From: CAWJEL01 sp964647255
GTDB taxonomy: Bacteria; Chloroflexota; Anaerolineae; CG2-30-64-16
DNA: 64,000 nt
Direction of reading: 5' to 3'
Assembly (NCBI GenBank): GCA_964647255.1
Contig: CAZYGI010000009.1
Coordinates: 1 to 64,000, forward strand
Part shown: positions 33,492 to 42,843 of the stretch, in pieces
How positions within the stretch are numbered: the first letter of the stretch is position 1
How the letters are laid out: every line of letters begins with the position of its first letter
Notes under the pieces: generated by a model
Told to the model about the DNA's origin: nothing
What the model saw: only the letters and a program-made list of their open reading frames with translations
The model's database searches: none
Made by a program: the position numbers and the translations under genes

Positions 33492-35186
33492 ATGTTAGAC
33501 AATCTCAACCGCCCCATGCGATCCGACATGGTGAAAAAAGGCTTCGAGCGCGCGCCGCACCGGTCGCTGCTGCGCGCGACGGGCGTCATTCGTAGCGAGG
33601 ACGACTGGAACAAGCCGTTCATCGCCATCGCCAACTCGTACACCGACATCATCCCCGGCCACGTCCATCTGCAAGGCTTCGGCGAGATCGTGCGCCAGGC
33701 CGTGAGGGAGGCGGGCGGGGTGCCCTTCATGTTCCACACCATCGGCGTGGACGATGGGATCGCGATGGGCCACGTCGGCATGAAGTACAGCCTGGCGAGC
33801 CGCGAGCTGATCGCCGACTCGGTGGAGACGATGGTCTCCGCGCACTGGTTCGACGGGATGATCTGCATCACCAACTGCGACAAGATCATCCCCGGCATGT
33901 TGATGGCCGCGATGCGCCTCAATGTGCCGACGCTCTTTGTCAGCGGCGGGCCGATGAAGGCCGGCGTGACCGCGGCCGGCCGCGTGGTGGACCTCAACAG
34001 CGTGTTCGAGGGCGTGGGCGGCTACAAGAGCGGCAAGGTCACGGCCGAGGAGCTGGCGGAGCTGGAAAACGTCGCCTGCCCGACGTGCGGCTCCTGCTCC
34101 GGCATGTTCACCGCGAACTCGATGAACTGCCTGTGCGAGGCGCTCGGCATGGCGCTGCCCGGCAACGGGACGATCCTGGCGGTGGATCCCCGCCGCGAGG
34201 ATCTGGCCCGGCAGGCCGGCGCGCAGATCATGCAGCTGATTGCCCGTGACCTGCGCCCGCGCGACATCGTGACGCCCGAGGCCATTGACAACGCGTTCGC
34301 ACTCGACATGGCGATGGGCGGCTCGACCAACACCGTGCTGCATACACTGGCGCTGGCGCGCGAGGCAGGGATAGAGTATCCCATCGCGCGCCTCAACGAG
34401 GTGGCCGAGCGCGTGCCGACCATCTGCAAGGTGGCGCCGTCGTCCAGCTACCATATCGAGGACGTGGATCGCGCCGGCGGCATCTCGGCAATCCTGTGGG
34501 AGCTCTCCAAACGGCCGGGCATCCTGCACACCGATGCGATCACGGTGACCGGCAAGACCCTGCTGGAAAACGTCCAGGGCGCCGAGAGCCGGGATCCGGC
34601 CTGCGTCAGACCGCTGGAGAAACCGTACAGCGAGCGCGGCGGGCTGGCGATCCTCTTCGGCAACCTGGCGCCCGATGGCGCGGTGGTCAAGGCGGCGGGC
34701 GTGCTGCCGGAAATGCTGCGACACCGCGGCCCGGCCGTGGTGTTCGACTCGCACGACGAGGCGAACGCCGGCATCCTGGGCGGCAAGGTCAAGGCGGGCG
34801 ACGTGGTGGTGATCCGCTACGAAGGGCCGAAGGGGGGGCCAGGGATGCAAGAGATGCTGGCGCCCACGTCGAACATCATGGGCATGGGCTTGGGCAGCTC
34901 GGTTGCGCTGATCACCGACGGCCGCTTCTCCGGCGCCACGCGCGGGGCGAGCATCGGCCACGTCTCGCCCGAGGCCGCGGCCGGCGGGCCGATCGGGCTG
35001 CTCCGTGACGGTGATATGGTGGCGATTGACATCCCAGCTCGCACATTGAATGTCGAGCTCTCGGACGCGGAGCTGGCGGCGCGCAAGGCCGCCTGGCAGC
35101 CCCCGCAGCGCGCCTTGACCGGCTGGCTGAAGCGCTATGCGGCGATGGTCACATCGGGGAGCCAGGGCGCGGTGCTGGCGATTTGA
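33492..35186 (+). CDS. ilvD: Dihydroxy-acid dehydratase
   Basis: A 564-residue Fe-S dehydratase forming 2-oxoisovalerate and 2-oxo-3-methylvalerate. The ATG at 33492 is chosen for its GGGAG 10 bases upstream; ATGs 8 and 12 codons later are alternatives. Cluster cysteines lie in CITNCDKIIPGML and ACPTCGSCSGMFTANSMN; the C-terminal half has the LITDGRFSGATRGASIGHV block. It is the last gene of the cluster and is followed by a large palindrome. A transaminase (ilvE) is not in this window. Confidence 0.96.
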   Translation: MLDNLNRPMRSDMVKKGFERAPHRSLLRATGVIRSEDDWNKPFIAIANSYTDIIPGHVHLQGFGEIVRQAVREAGGVPFMFHTIGVDDGIAMGHVGMKYSLASRELIADSVETMVSAHWFDGMICITNCDKIIPGMLMAAMRLNVPTLFVSGGPMKAGVTAAGRVVDLNSVFEGVGGYKSGKVTAEELAELENVACPTCGSCSGMFTANSMNCLCEALGMALPGNGTILAVDPRREDLARQAGAQIMQLIARDLRPRDIVTPEAIDNAFALDMAMGGSTNTVLHTLALAREAGIEYPIARLNEVAERVPTICKVAPSSSYHIEDVDRAGGISAILWELSKRPGILHTDAITVTGKTLLENVQGAESRDPACVRPLEKPYSERGGLAILFGNLAPDGAVVKAAGVLPEMLRHRGPAVVFDSHDEANAGILGGKVKAGDVVVIRYEGPKGGPGMQEMLAPTSNIMGMGLGSSVALITDGRFSGATRGASIGHVSPEAAAGGPIGLLRDGDMVAIDIPARTLNVELSDAELAARKAAWQPPQRALTGWLKRYAAMVTSGSQGAVLAI

Positions 35187-35193
35187 TGTACAA

Positions 35194-35233
35194 GCGATAC
35201 TGCCGAAGTCACCGGTGACTTCGGCAGTATCGC
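35194..35233. terminator. Perfect loop-less palindrome between convergent operons
   Basis: A 20-bp arm (starting GCGATACTGCCGAAG) and its exact complement meet without a loop. It lies 8 bases after the ilvD stop and 43 bases after the permease stop from the other side, so a two-way terminator role is likely even though T-runs are weak. Confidence 0.6.
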
Positions 35234-35275
35234 GTTTCAAAGCCGGTGTCCGCTGGCTGATAAACGCGCCTCGTG

Positions 35276-37846
35276 CTATTCATAGCGCAGCGCCTTGATA
35301 ATCTCCATATTCGCCGCCTGGCGCGCGGGCATGAGCGCGGCAAGCACGCCGAAAAGCAGGCCGGCCGCAATGGCCGCCAGGACGCCGGCCAGCGGGAACG
35401 TGTAGGCCATCTTCATGTAGCCGGCCGTGTTCAAGCCGGCGACAAACATGTAGCTGAGATAGAGCCCGGCCAGGATGCCGAACGCCGTGCCCAGCGCCGC
35501 CAGCAGCAGTGCTTCCGCAACAATTGTCTTCCCCACCTGGCTGCGCGTCGCGCCGATCGCGCGCAACATGCCGATCTCGCGCGTCCGCTCGATGACGCCG
35601 ATCGCCAGCGTGTTGAGGATGGCGATCAACGATGGAAACGCCAATACGGCAAGCAGAACATAGAATCCATAGATGATGGACTCGTACTGTTTGGCGAATT
35701 CCGCCAGATACGCGCGGCCCGAAACCAGCCGGAACTGCGGATAATCGGCGACGATTTGGTTGAGCCATTGCTCCGCGGTGGTGGCGTCCGCGCCCTTCGC
35801 CAGGTTGACCTGGTAGAGGATATCCTCGCTCTTGTTGAAATCCAGTTTCATGTTCGCCTGCGAGATGTACGCGGTGTTGATCTTCATGCTCAACACGTCG
35901 CTGCCGATCGCAACGATGCGGTAGTCATGCTGCCCGGTCGGCGTCGCCAGCGGGATGACGTCGCCCACCTTCAGCCCGAGAGGCGTGGCGAGGATCCCAT
36001 TGACGATAGCGTTGCGGCCATCGGCGGCCAGCGCGACGAATGCCGCTTGCGCGTCTCCGCTCACGAAATCCATCCCCGATATTTTCGGGTATTGGATGGG
36101 ATCAATGCCCAGGACGGAAATCGTCGCATCGCCCGTGCCGGCCTTCAGCGAGACGGAGGGGACCGACGACTGGGCGTACCGCAGCGAATTGACTGCACCG
36201 ACCCCGGGGATCGAGATCAGCTTGCCCTTCAAGGTTTGGCTGGCGCCGACGTCGCCTTTCCAGATGGCGACCGAGGGCGGCAGGAGCAGGTAGTCGCTCC
36301 CCATCGTTCTGTCAAACATGTTCATCGCCGTGCCAACGAGGCTGAACAACATCCCACCGACGCCGACGACGATCGCCAGGCCGATCATCGTTGCGCTTGC
36401 CGTGACAGCCGCGCGCGAGGGTTGGCGCGTAAGATTGCCCTGCGCAATCTCACCGGTGCCGCCGCGGGCAAAAACCAGCGCCAGCAGAGCGCCAAACAGC
36501 CGCGCAATCGGTTGGACCAACGCCGGCGCGACGAGCACCAGGCCGACGAGCACCAGCAAGCCGCCCAGCGCGACCAGCGCAAAGCTGCCCGTAAGCAGTC
36601 CGATGATGGCGATGACGAGCATCACTGCGCCGACGATAGTGCCGACGCGGCTGATGCGTTGCATCACCTCGCCAAGCGACGGTCGCAGGGCTTCCATCGG
36701 CGTGACGCGACTGGCCCGCAACGCGGGAAGCAAGCCCGACAGGAGCGTGACGCCAACGCCCAGCAGGATCGAAACCACAAACAGCGAGGGCGTGACCGTC
36801 GCAGTCATTTCGATGTTCATGAGTTGCTTCATGACCGGATTCAGCCCGGCCGTGATGCCGGCGCCCAGCAGATACCCCAGTCCGATGCCGATCGCCGTGC
36901 CGATGACGCCTTGCACCAGACCTTCCGTCAGCACCAGGCCGCGGATGGTCGCCCGATTTGCGCCCAGCGCGCGCAACATGCCGATGTCGTGACGCCGCTC
37001 GGCGACGATGGTGCGGAAGGTGTTGAAGATGATGAATGCCCCCATCGCCAGCGCGAGGAAGCCGATCATGTTGAAGATGATGGCTGAGTTCTGCATCGTA
37101 GTCGCGAACTCCGAGCCGCTGGTCAGCCCGCCAAGCGTATAGGTGTTGCCCAACTGCGCCTTGATGTTGTTGACGGTGGCATCGCTCTGCGCCTTGTCTT
37201 TGGTCGTCAGATTTGCCTCGATCACGTTGATCCGGCCATCGGCGTCGAGCAGCTTTTGCGCTTGGGAGAGGGTCACGAGCACCTGCTCGTTGCCAACGAG
37301 CGCGCGTCCCGGCATCAGGCCGACGATCGCCAGCTTGACGACTCCCTCGGTCGTCGGCAGCTTCAGCGAATCGCCCAGCTTCACGCCGATGGAATCGGCG
37401 AGCCGCTCCGAGATGACGGCGGCATTGGCGTCACTCGATTTCAGGAAGCGGCCCTGGGTGATACGATAATCGTGCAGGCTGGCCGCGACGGCCGGATCAA
37501 CGCCGACGAGCGACACGGCGCCGACCGTCGAGTTCTTGCCGTAGAAATCGGGCGGCAGATTGATGGTGCGCTCCAATGATCCGCTGATGGCCGCAATCCC
37601 GTCGAGCGTTTTGATTTTGTTCAGCGTGGACGCGGAGAAAGACTCACCCGTCTTGTGCGTGATCATCACGTCGGTCTGGCCCGACGCTGAGAGGAGGCTT
37701 TTGTTGAACGCCTCATTCATCGTGGGCAGCAGGATGCCCATGCCGAAAATCACCATCACGCCGATGATGATCGCCAGCGTGGTGAGAAATGTTCGCAGTT
37801 TGCGGCCCCGCATGTACTTCGTGGCCAGTGCTATTTGAAATTTCAT
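35276..37846 (-). CDS. ABC transporter permease, MacB/FtsX type with two FtsX domains
   Basis: An 856-residue membrane protein. An N-terminal helix (TFLTTLAIIIGVMVIFGMGI) is followed by a large MacB-like extracytoplasmic domain, three helices of a first FtsX domain around residues 255-390, another pair of central helices, a second extracytoplasmic domain and a final FtsX triplet ending near the C-terminus. The REIGMLRAIGATRSQV block is the FtsX coupling motif and occurs earlier as HDIGMLRALGANRATI. It forms an export or mechanotransmission complex with the adaptor and ATPase upstream. The substrate is unknown. Confidence 0.9.
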   Translation of the reverse strand: MKFQIALATKYMRGRKLRTFLTTLAIIIGVMVIFGMGILLPTMNEAFNKSLLSASGQTDVMITHKTGESFSASTLNKIKTLDGIAAISGSLERTINLPPDFYGKNSTVGAVSLVGVDPAVAASLHDYRITQGRFLKSSDANAAVISERLADSIGVKLGDSLKLPTTEGVVKLAIVGLMPGRALVGNEQVLVTLSQAQKLLDADGRINVIEANLTTKDKAQSDATVNNIKAQLGNTYTLGGLTSGSEFATTMQNSAIIFNMIGFLALAMGAFIIFNTFRTIVAERRHDIGMLRALGANRATIRGLVLTEGLVQGVIGTAIGIGLGYLLGAGITAGLNPVMKQLMNIEMTATVTPSLFVVSILLGVGVTLLSGLLPALRASRVTPMEALRPSLGEVMQRISRVGTIVGAVMLVIAIIGLLTGSFALVALGGLLVLVGLVLVAPALVQPIARLFGALLALVFARGGTGEIAQGNLTRQPSRAAVTASATMIGLAIVVGVGGMLFSLVGTAMNMFDRTMGSDYLLLPPSVAIWKGDVGASQTLKGKLISIPGVGAVNSLRYAQSSVPSVSLKAGTGDATISVLGIDPIQYPKISGMDFVSGDAQAAFVALAADGRNAIVNGILATPLGLKVGDVIPLATPTGQHDYRIVAIGSDVLSMKINTAYISQANMKLDFNKSEDILYQVNLAKGADATTAEQWLNQIVADYPQFRLVSGRAYLAEFAKQYESIIYGFYVLLAVLAFPSLIAILNTLAIGVIERTREIGMLRAIGATRSQVGKTIVAEALLLAALGTAFGILAGLYLSYMFVAGLNTAGYMKMAYTFPLAGVLAAIAAGLLFGVLAALMPARQAANMEIIKALRYE

Positions 37847-37860
37847 GGACAGGTCCTCCT

Positions 37861-39162
37861 CTATCTGGACTCGATAGAGACTTTCGCCGTCATGTTCCAG
37901 CGCAATCGCGCGTCCTGCTGATCGGGCGTGACCACCACCGTATAGACAATGTCGCCCTGCCGGGTGTCGCCGTAAGGTTTGATCTGGCTCACGTGGCCGG
38001 TCAGCTCCAGCCCCGGGATGGCGTCGAACGTTACGGTCGCCGGCATCCCCTCCTTGACCTGCGCGATATTCAGCTCGGTCAGATCTTTGGTTTCGATCTG
38101 CCAGGCCGATGTGTCGGCCAGGCGGATGGCCACCGAGCCGGGCATCGCGTATTCGCCGGGCTTGATGTCCAGCGACATCACCGTCCCGGCAAACGGCGCC
38201 ACAAGATCGGCCGCCGCGAGCTGCTCGGCTGCGAGATCGCGCACGGCCAGGGCTGCCTTGACGCCGGCCTCGAGCGCCGTCCGGTCATCGGTCGAAGGCT
38301 GGAGCCTCGCCAGCGCCGCCTTGGCATTTTCAAGCGCCGCCAGCGCCGCCTGGACCTCAGCCGCACCGGGCATCAGGCGATCAAGCGTCGCCTGCGCGGT
38401 CTGCACCTGGGAGGAGGCGGTCGCCAGCTCCGCTGCGGTCGGGTGGGACTGCGCATCCTTCAGCGCCGCAACCGCGGCATTGTAGTTGTTGGTGGCCTGC
38501 TGGAGCAGCAAGCTCTCGGGCCGGGCGCCGACATCCGGCGCGCCCTTGACCCTGTCGTAGGCCGCCTGCGCCTGGTCGAGCGCGGCGCGCGCATTATTGA
38601 CCTGGGCGGTCAGATTGTTCAACTGTTCGGCAGTCGGGCCGGCGCGCACCTTGGTGTAGTTTTGCTGCGCCGCGGTCAGCGCGGCGCGGGCGGCGCTGAC
38701 ATCGGAAGCGGCCGGACCAGCGACGACTTTGTCATAGGCGGCCTGCGCCGCAGCCACATTTTGCTGCGCCGCGGCCACATCCTGCGCTGTCGGGCCATGA
38801 TTGAGCTGGTCCAGCCTGGCCTGCGCGGCTGCCAGGTTGGCCTCCGCCTGCGCCAACTGCAAGTCCAACTGCCGCGTATCGAGTTGAACCAGGGCTTGAC
38901 CGGCTTCGACGCGTTCGCCCAACGTCACGGGCACCGTCATGACGATGCCCGCCGACGGCAAGCTGAGGCTGGCACCCTGCGCAGGGACGACCTGTCCCTC
39001 TGCGATGATCTGGCCGCCGTATGCCGGTCCTCCCGCCTGGGTTCCTGTCGACGCGACGGCCAGGGCCGTCGGCGCAGGTTCCGCAGGCGGCTTCGACTGG
39101 CTCGTGCAGCCGGTCACCGCCAGGAGGATCAGCAACAGGACACTCACTAAATAGTTCTTCAT
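37861..39162 (-). CDS. Lipoprotein HlyD/MacA-type efflux adaptor
   Basis: A 433-residue adaptor. The ATG at 39162 (GAGG 7 bases upstream) gives a lipoprotein signal MKNYLVSVLLLILLAVTGC with the lipobox Cys at about residue 19. A lipoyl-like beta domain (GQIIAEGQVVPAQGASLSLP) is split by a very long Ala/Gln-rich coiled-coil hairpin with repeated GPTAxDVxAA turns, and a beta-barrel part follows (GEYAMPGSVAIRLADTS). It sits 15 bases upstream of the permease gene and links it to exported substrate or to the cell surface. Confidence 0.9.
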   Translation of the reverse strand: MKNYLVSVLLLILLAVTGCTSQSKPPAEPAPTALAVASTGTQAGGPAYGGQIIAEGQVVPAQGASLSLPSAGIVMTVPVTLGERVEAGQALVQLDTRQLDLQLAQAEANLAAAQARLDQLNHGPTAQDVAAAQQNVAAAQAAYDKVVAGPAASDVSAARAALTAAQQNYTKVRAGPTAEQLNNLTAQVNNARAALDQAQAAYDRVKGAPDVGARPESLLLQQATNNYNAAVAALKDAQSHPTAAELATASSQVQTAQATLDRLMPGAAEVQAALAALENAKAALARLQPSTDDRTALEAGVKAALAVRDLAAEQLAAADLVAPFAGTVMSLDIKPGEYAMPGSVAIRLADTSAWQIETKDLTELNIAQVKEGMPATVTFDAIPGLELTGHVSQIKPYGDTRQGDIVYTVVVTPDQQDARLRWNMTAKVSIESR

Positions 39163-39174
39163 TCTACGCCTCAA

Positions 39175-39927
39175 CTACTGGGTTACAACCTTCGTCTGGC
39201 TTGGCTCGCGACCGTCAGGCTTGCCGGCGGCGACGCCACCGTTCGCGAGGTAGGTCTCATTCACGATTTTGCCGTCTTTGAGGAAGACGATGCGGTCGGC
39301 ATACGCCGCGATGCGCGGGTCGTGCGTGACCATCAGCACCGCGCGGCCCCAGGTCTTCGCCACCTGCTTGAGCAGCACTGCGATCTCGTCCGCCGATTTG
39401 GTGTCGAGGTTGCCCGTCGGCTCATCCGCCAGCACCAGCACCGGATCGGTGATCAGCGCGCGGGCAATGGCCACGCGCTGCTGCTGCCCGGCCGATAACT
39501 GGTCGGGCCGGCTGGCAAGGCGATTCTCCAGCCCAACCTTGGTCAGCCACTCGGTCGCCTTTTGTTTCGTCTGTGCCGAGTTTGCGCCGTCGAGCAACAG
39601 CGGGAGGGACGCATTTTCGACCGACGACAGGATCGGGATCAGGTTGAAAAATTGGAACACGAATCCGATCTTGCGCCGACGCAGCTGCGTGATCATGTCA
39701 TCAGACATCTTGGCCACCGGCTGCCCGTCAATGCTGACATTCCCGTCAGTGGGCCGGTCGAGCCCGCCGATCAGATGCAGCAAAGTTGACTTGCCGCAGC
39801 CGCTTGGACCCATCACGGCAACAAAATCGCCGGGGTTCACGGTCAGGTTGACGTGATCGAGCGCAACGACGGCCGTGTCGCCCGTGCCGTACACTTTGGT
39901 AAGATTTTCCGCCTGAATGAGGGCCAT
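39175..39927 (-). CDS. ABC transporter ATP-binding protein, MacB/LolD type
   Basis: A 250-residue ATPase; AGGGAG lies 9 bases before the ATG at 39927. Walker A GPSGCGKSTL, Q-loop VFQFFNLIPILSSVEN, signature LSAGQQQRVAIARAL, Walker B VLVLADEPTGNLD and H-loop TH in VLMVTHDPR are all intact and follow the LolD/MacB pattern. It energises the FtsX-type permease encoded two genes downstream. The C-terminal 25 residues (NGGVAAGKPDGREPSQTK) are not conserved. Confidence 0.93.
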   Translation of the reverse strand: MALIQAENLTKVYGTGDTAVVALDHVNLTVNPGDFVAVMGPSGCGKSTLLHLIGGLDRPTDGNVSIDGQPVAKMSDDMITQLRRRKIGFVFQFFNLIPILSSVENASLPLLLDGANSAQTKQKATEWLTKVGLENRLASRPDQLSAGQQQRVAIARALITDPVLVLADEPTGNLDTKSADEIAVLLKQVAKTWGRAVLMVTHDPRIAAYADRIVFLKDGKIVNETYLANGGVAAGKPDGREPSQTKVVTQ

Positions 39928-39959
39928 AGTGAAACTCCCTTGACAAATGGGATGATCAA

Positions 39960-40556
39960 TCAACCGGGCAAAGCCCAGGTTTTCCTGGGCCTGCCGCGTG
40001 CCTTTGTCTCCGGCTCGGGCAGCGGTTGCAGCCGGATCTCATCGAGCCGCGCCTCGATCATGTCCAGCCAACGCAGATCCGCTTCCACGTGCATGATCGC
40101 TTTATCGTACAGGAGAATGCCGGCGAGCTCCCGATCGGGATCGGCTTGCATGCGGCGGTCGGTGAGGTCGTGCAGCTCCTGGTACAACTGCATGCGCTGG
40201 ACCTGGATCAGGCGGTACGGATCGGCGACGCCGGAAACCAGGGCGATCATTAGTTTAAGGAAGAACTCGTCGTGCTGATGCTCCGGTTCGATGCTGCTGG
40301 CAAACCACTCCTGGAGCGCCCGGCGGCCGGGATGGGTAAGCGCATAGATTCGCTTCTCCGGCCCAGCGGCCTGCTCGACGCCCTCTTCGACGACGAGCCC
40401 GCCCTGCTCCAAGCGCGCCAGCGTCGTGTAGATTTGCGCCGGCTTGACCTCCCAATTCCCCTCGCCGCCAACAAGCGCCTCAAACGCCGCGCGCAATTCA
40501 TACCCGTGGCGTGGGCGTTGGGCAAGGAGACCTAGAATGGCGTGGCGAACTGACAT
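39960..40556 (-). CDS. PadR family transcriptional regulator
   Basis: A 198-residue repressor. The N-terminal winged helix starts SVRHAILGLLAQRPRHGYEL and continues with PAQIYTTLARLEQGGLV; the C-terminal half is the helical Vir domain used for dimerisation. A GTG two codons earlier could also start it. It is the first gene of the padR-ATPase-adaptor-permease unit and lies right behind a consensus promoter, so autoregulation of an efflux pump in response to a small hydrophobic compound is the likely role. The tail RGRPRKTWALPG contains an AT-hook-like RGRPRK. Confidence 0.9.
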   Translation of the reverse strand: MSVRHAILGLLAQRPRHGYELRAAFEALVGGEGNWEVKPAQIYTTLARLEQGGLVVEEGVEQAAGPEKRIYALTHPGRRALQEWFASSIEPEHQHDEFFLKLMIALVSGVADPYRLIQVQRMQLYQELHDLTDRRMQADPDRELAGILLYDKAIMHVEADLRWLDMIEARLDEIRLQPLPEPETKARGRPRKTWALPG

Positions 40557-40573
40557 AAGCACTCAACGATAAA

Positions 40574-40602
40574 ACTATAAGACGAGTTACTAGATTTGTC
40601 AA
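40574..40602 (-). promoter_or_regulatory. Consensus promoter of the PadR efflux operon
   Basis: On the minus strand TTGACA, exactly 17 bases, TATAGT. The -10 region is about 18 bases from the padR ATG, leaving almost no leader, so an operator probably overlaps the promoter (for example around the CTAGTAACTC spacer). Confidence 0.8.
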
Positions 40603-40685
40603 ATCGGAAGATGCGGTTGTGGGTGGATCTTTGGCGCGGGGCGATGAGCCGTTTTTCACGTGCAAGGTCCGGCTCTTGGCATGAA

Positions 40686-40720
40686 GCGACCCGGCAGAGC
40701 GCGGCGCCCTGCCGGGTCGC
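40686..40720. terminator. Hairpin downstream of the secreted repeat protein
   Basis: A 12-bp perfect stem GCGACCCGGCAG with an 11-base loop, 38 bases past the stop of the minus-strand gene. No clear T-run. Confidence 0.55.
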
Positions 40721-40758
40721 GTTACTTACGCCGCGGTGTCACGACTCGCACCGCGGCA

Positions 40759-42822
40759 TCACGGCCCGGCGCCGAAGGTGATCGGCTGGTAGCTGTAGTA
40801 GTCGCCCGATACATCAGTCGCCACAACTCTGTCGAAGGCATGGCGGATAGATGCATCATAGACCCACAGATCGAGCAGATAGCAGCAGCGCGTGAACGCG
40901 GAGCCTAGCGCCGTCGCCAGGTTGATGTTGCGAAGCTGGACGGTTGTGACATCTGGCCGCGTGCCCGTGTCGTCGGTGTTCTTGAGGCCGGGTGGGCCAT
41001 CGGTCGCATCCCACCACTGATGCAGCGTCGGGTAGGCAGGGAAGTAGGCGATCGCCGTCGGCGGACCGCCGCCTACCACGCGCAGCCTGAAGCCGGAGTA
41101 GTACTTGTCGGCGAACTGGCCCCAAATCTGGAACTCCTTAGCGCCGGTCTTCTCGTCGCCGCATGCGACAACCTGGGCGCCGCGGCTGCCATCCGGGTTG
41201 TTCACGTACACCTGCAGGCCATTGGGATAGGGCGCAATGACCGGCAGCGTGTTGTCCAATTGCAGATGATGCTCAACCGGCTCGCGATGCAGCCCACCGC
41301 CATCCTGCCACTCCAGCCAGAGGACATAGTGGCCGTTCGGATCCGGTGGGTTCCAGCCCAGCCCCTGGCTGTTGTTCGTGTCCCAGACCGCGAGGCGCAG
41401 GTTGTGGTTGACGCAGCCGGTGAGGGTGCCGTCGTAGGCCTTGAACCAGTTATTGGCATCCATCCAACCGCGGCTGTCTGTCTCCAGGAGCTGCTCCAGG
41501 ACGCTGCCTTCCGGCGGGATGAAGCAGCCGAAGGGCGGGAAGGGCCGCGGCACGGCCAGCCGCCACCGAGTGCGGATGCCTGGCGTCGCGGGATCGTCCA
41601 CCGTGCCCGGCGCCGCGGCGCCGTTCGGCCGGTAGGCCACGCGAAACTTAGTCACGCCGGCCGCGGGCGGCACATAACCGTCCACCGGCACATAAAGCCC
41701 GCACGGCTGGCCGCGCGGGTCGGCGGTGAAGACGCCCTGATACAGGCCCGTGCCGCTGCCGCCGATGGGCACCAGGCCGCCGTCGAACTCCGAGACGAAA
41801 CGCTGGTCGCCACAGAGCTTCTGAATATTCGGATCCTTGGTCACTTCAGGGACGCCGATGGCTAGCGCATCCAAGCCGAGGAAGCTGGCGCTCGGGTTGA
41901 AGGCCTTGATCAGATCCCAGTTCATCCGCGCGATGCCATCACCGAGGTTGAGCACATCCCCATCAGTGAAGGATGTCTTACCATCGTACAAGATCTCCGT
42001 AGAGAACCAGAGCGCCTTCAGCGCCAGGTCGCGGTCGCGCGGGGTCGCGATGGCGTCCAGGCCGAAGTCCACCCCACGCTGCGGCAGGCCGGCCGGCACA
42101 TCGGCAGGCAGCAGCGCGCTCTGCGGCAAGATGATCGTCCCGGTGGCGGCGGAGAGCAAGTCGCCGTCCAGCACCTGCGACTTGGTCCCAATCGCCGCCG
42201 TGCCTTCAACGGTGAACCAGATGTCAATGCTGAATTCCTTCAGCAGGCTTTGGAGCAGCCCCGGATTCTGGATGAACTGTTCACGCGGGTGGTTGGGCAG
42301 GGTGTTCACGAAGCGCAAGATGTCCGTCATCTTGCCGATGAACTGCACCCCGTCCAGCCCGATATCCCAAGTGATGTTGAACGGCTTCACCAGGGCGATG
42401 TTCGGGATGACCCAACCGGGAGTAAACAACAGGTCGCCCGCGGTAAACGCGCCCGCGGGGTGATCCACCTCGGTCGAAAAGGCAACGATCGGCCGGTCGG
42501 TATCCAGAATGTCCAGCGCATCCAGCCCCAGGTCGGGCGCGACTGCGCCCACGAACCAGGCCGCGGTCAAGTTGGCGTTGCGCATACACACCTGGCCGGT
42601 GGGACTGAGCACGTCGCCGTCCGAGACGTGCTGGTTCCCGTCGAAAATCTTCACGTCTCGGGCCATGAAATCTTCTTCGGTCGAGAAGGCGCTGGTCGCG
42701 CAGAGGGAGATGGGCGGGGTCGCGGCCGGCTCAACAGCCGGAGCCGATGCAGAGGCGACCGGCAGCCCAAGCGCTGTCAGCACGATCAACAGCACCGCGA
42801 TTGGAGTTTTCCTGGCAGACAT
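40759..42822 (-). CDS. Secreted protein with four FSTE-DGD-LGLDA repeats and a C-terminal beta domain
   Basis: A 687-residue exported protein (signal peptide TPIAVLLIVLTALGLPVASA; AAGGAG 8 bases before the ATG). Residues about 40-310 contain four copies of a 55-65 residue unit with the pattern F-S-T-E, then D-G-D-[LV]-L, then [LF]GLDA: for example AFSTEEDF...SDGDVLS...DLGLDALDIL. The rest (about 330-687) is a Cys- and Trp-containing beta-rich region with no recognised fold (GLYVPVDGYVPPAAGVTKF, WLEWQDGGGLHREPVEHH). The neighbouring gene encodes a paralog of the first half. DGD motifs suggest calcium binding. No function known to me. Confidence 0.7.
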   Translation of the reverse strand: MSARKTPIAVLLIVLTALGLPVASASAPAVEPAATPPISLCATSAFSTEEDFMARDVKIFDGNQHVSDGDVLSPTGQVCMRNANLTAAWFVGAVAPDLGLDALDILDTDRPIVAFSTEVDHPAGAFTAGDLLFTPGWVIPNIALVKPFNITWDIGLDGVQFIGKMTDILRFVNTLPNHPREQFIQNPGLLQSLLKEFSIDIWFTVEGTAAIGTKSQVLDGDLLSAATGTIILPQSALLPADVPAGLPQRGVDFGLDAIATPRDRDLALKALWFSTEILYDGKTSFTDGDVLNLGDGIARMNWDLIKAFNPSASFLGLDALAIGVPEVTKDPNIQKLCGDQRFVSEFDGGLVPIGGSGTGLYQGVFTADPRGQPCGLYVPVDGYVPPAAGVTKFRVAYRPNGAAAPGTVDDPATPGIRTRWRLAVPRPFPPFGCFIPPEGSVLEQLLETDSRGWMDANNWFKAYDGTLTGCVNHNLRLAVWDTNNSQGLGWNPPDPNGHYVLWLEWQDGGGLHREPVEHHLQLDNTLPVIAPYPNGLQVYVNNPDGSRGAQVVACGDEKTGAKEFQIWGQFADKYYSGFRLRVVGGGPPTAIAYFPAYPTLHQWWDATDGPPGLKNTDDTGTRPDVTTVQLRNINLATALGSAFTRCCYLLDLWVYDASIRHAFDRVVATDVSGDYYSYQPITFGAGP

Positions 42823-42843
42823 CACATCAGCTCCTTTCTCGCC

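Noticed and set aside
33495..35240. Minus-strand frame of 581 codons across ilvD
   Set aside because: Shadow of ilvD, whose Fe-S motifs are unambiguous; the antisense product has no recognisable features.
35273..37087. Long plus-strand reading frame (604 codons) opposite the permease gene
   Set aside because: Composition is Arg/Asp/His-rich shadow of a GC-rich gene; the opposite strand encodes a clear FtsX-type permease with helices and motifs.
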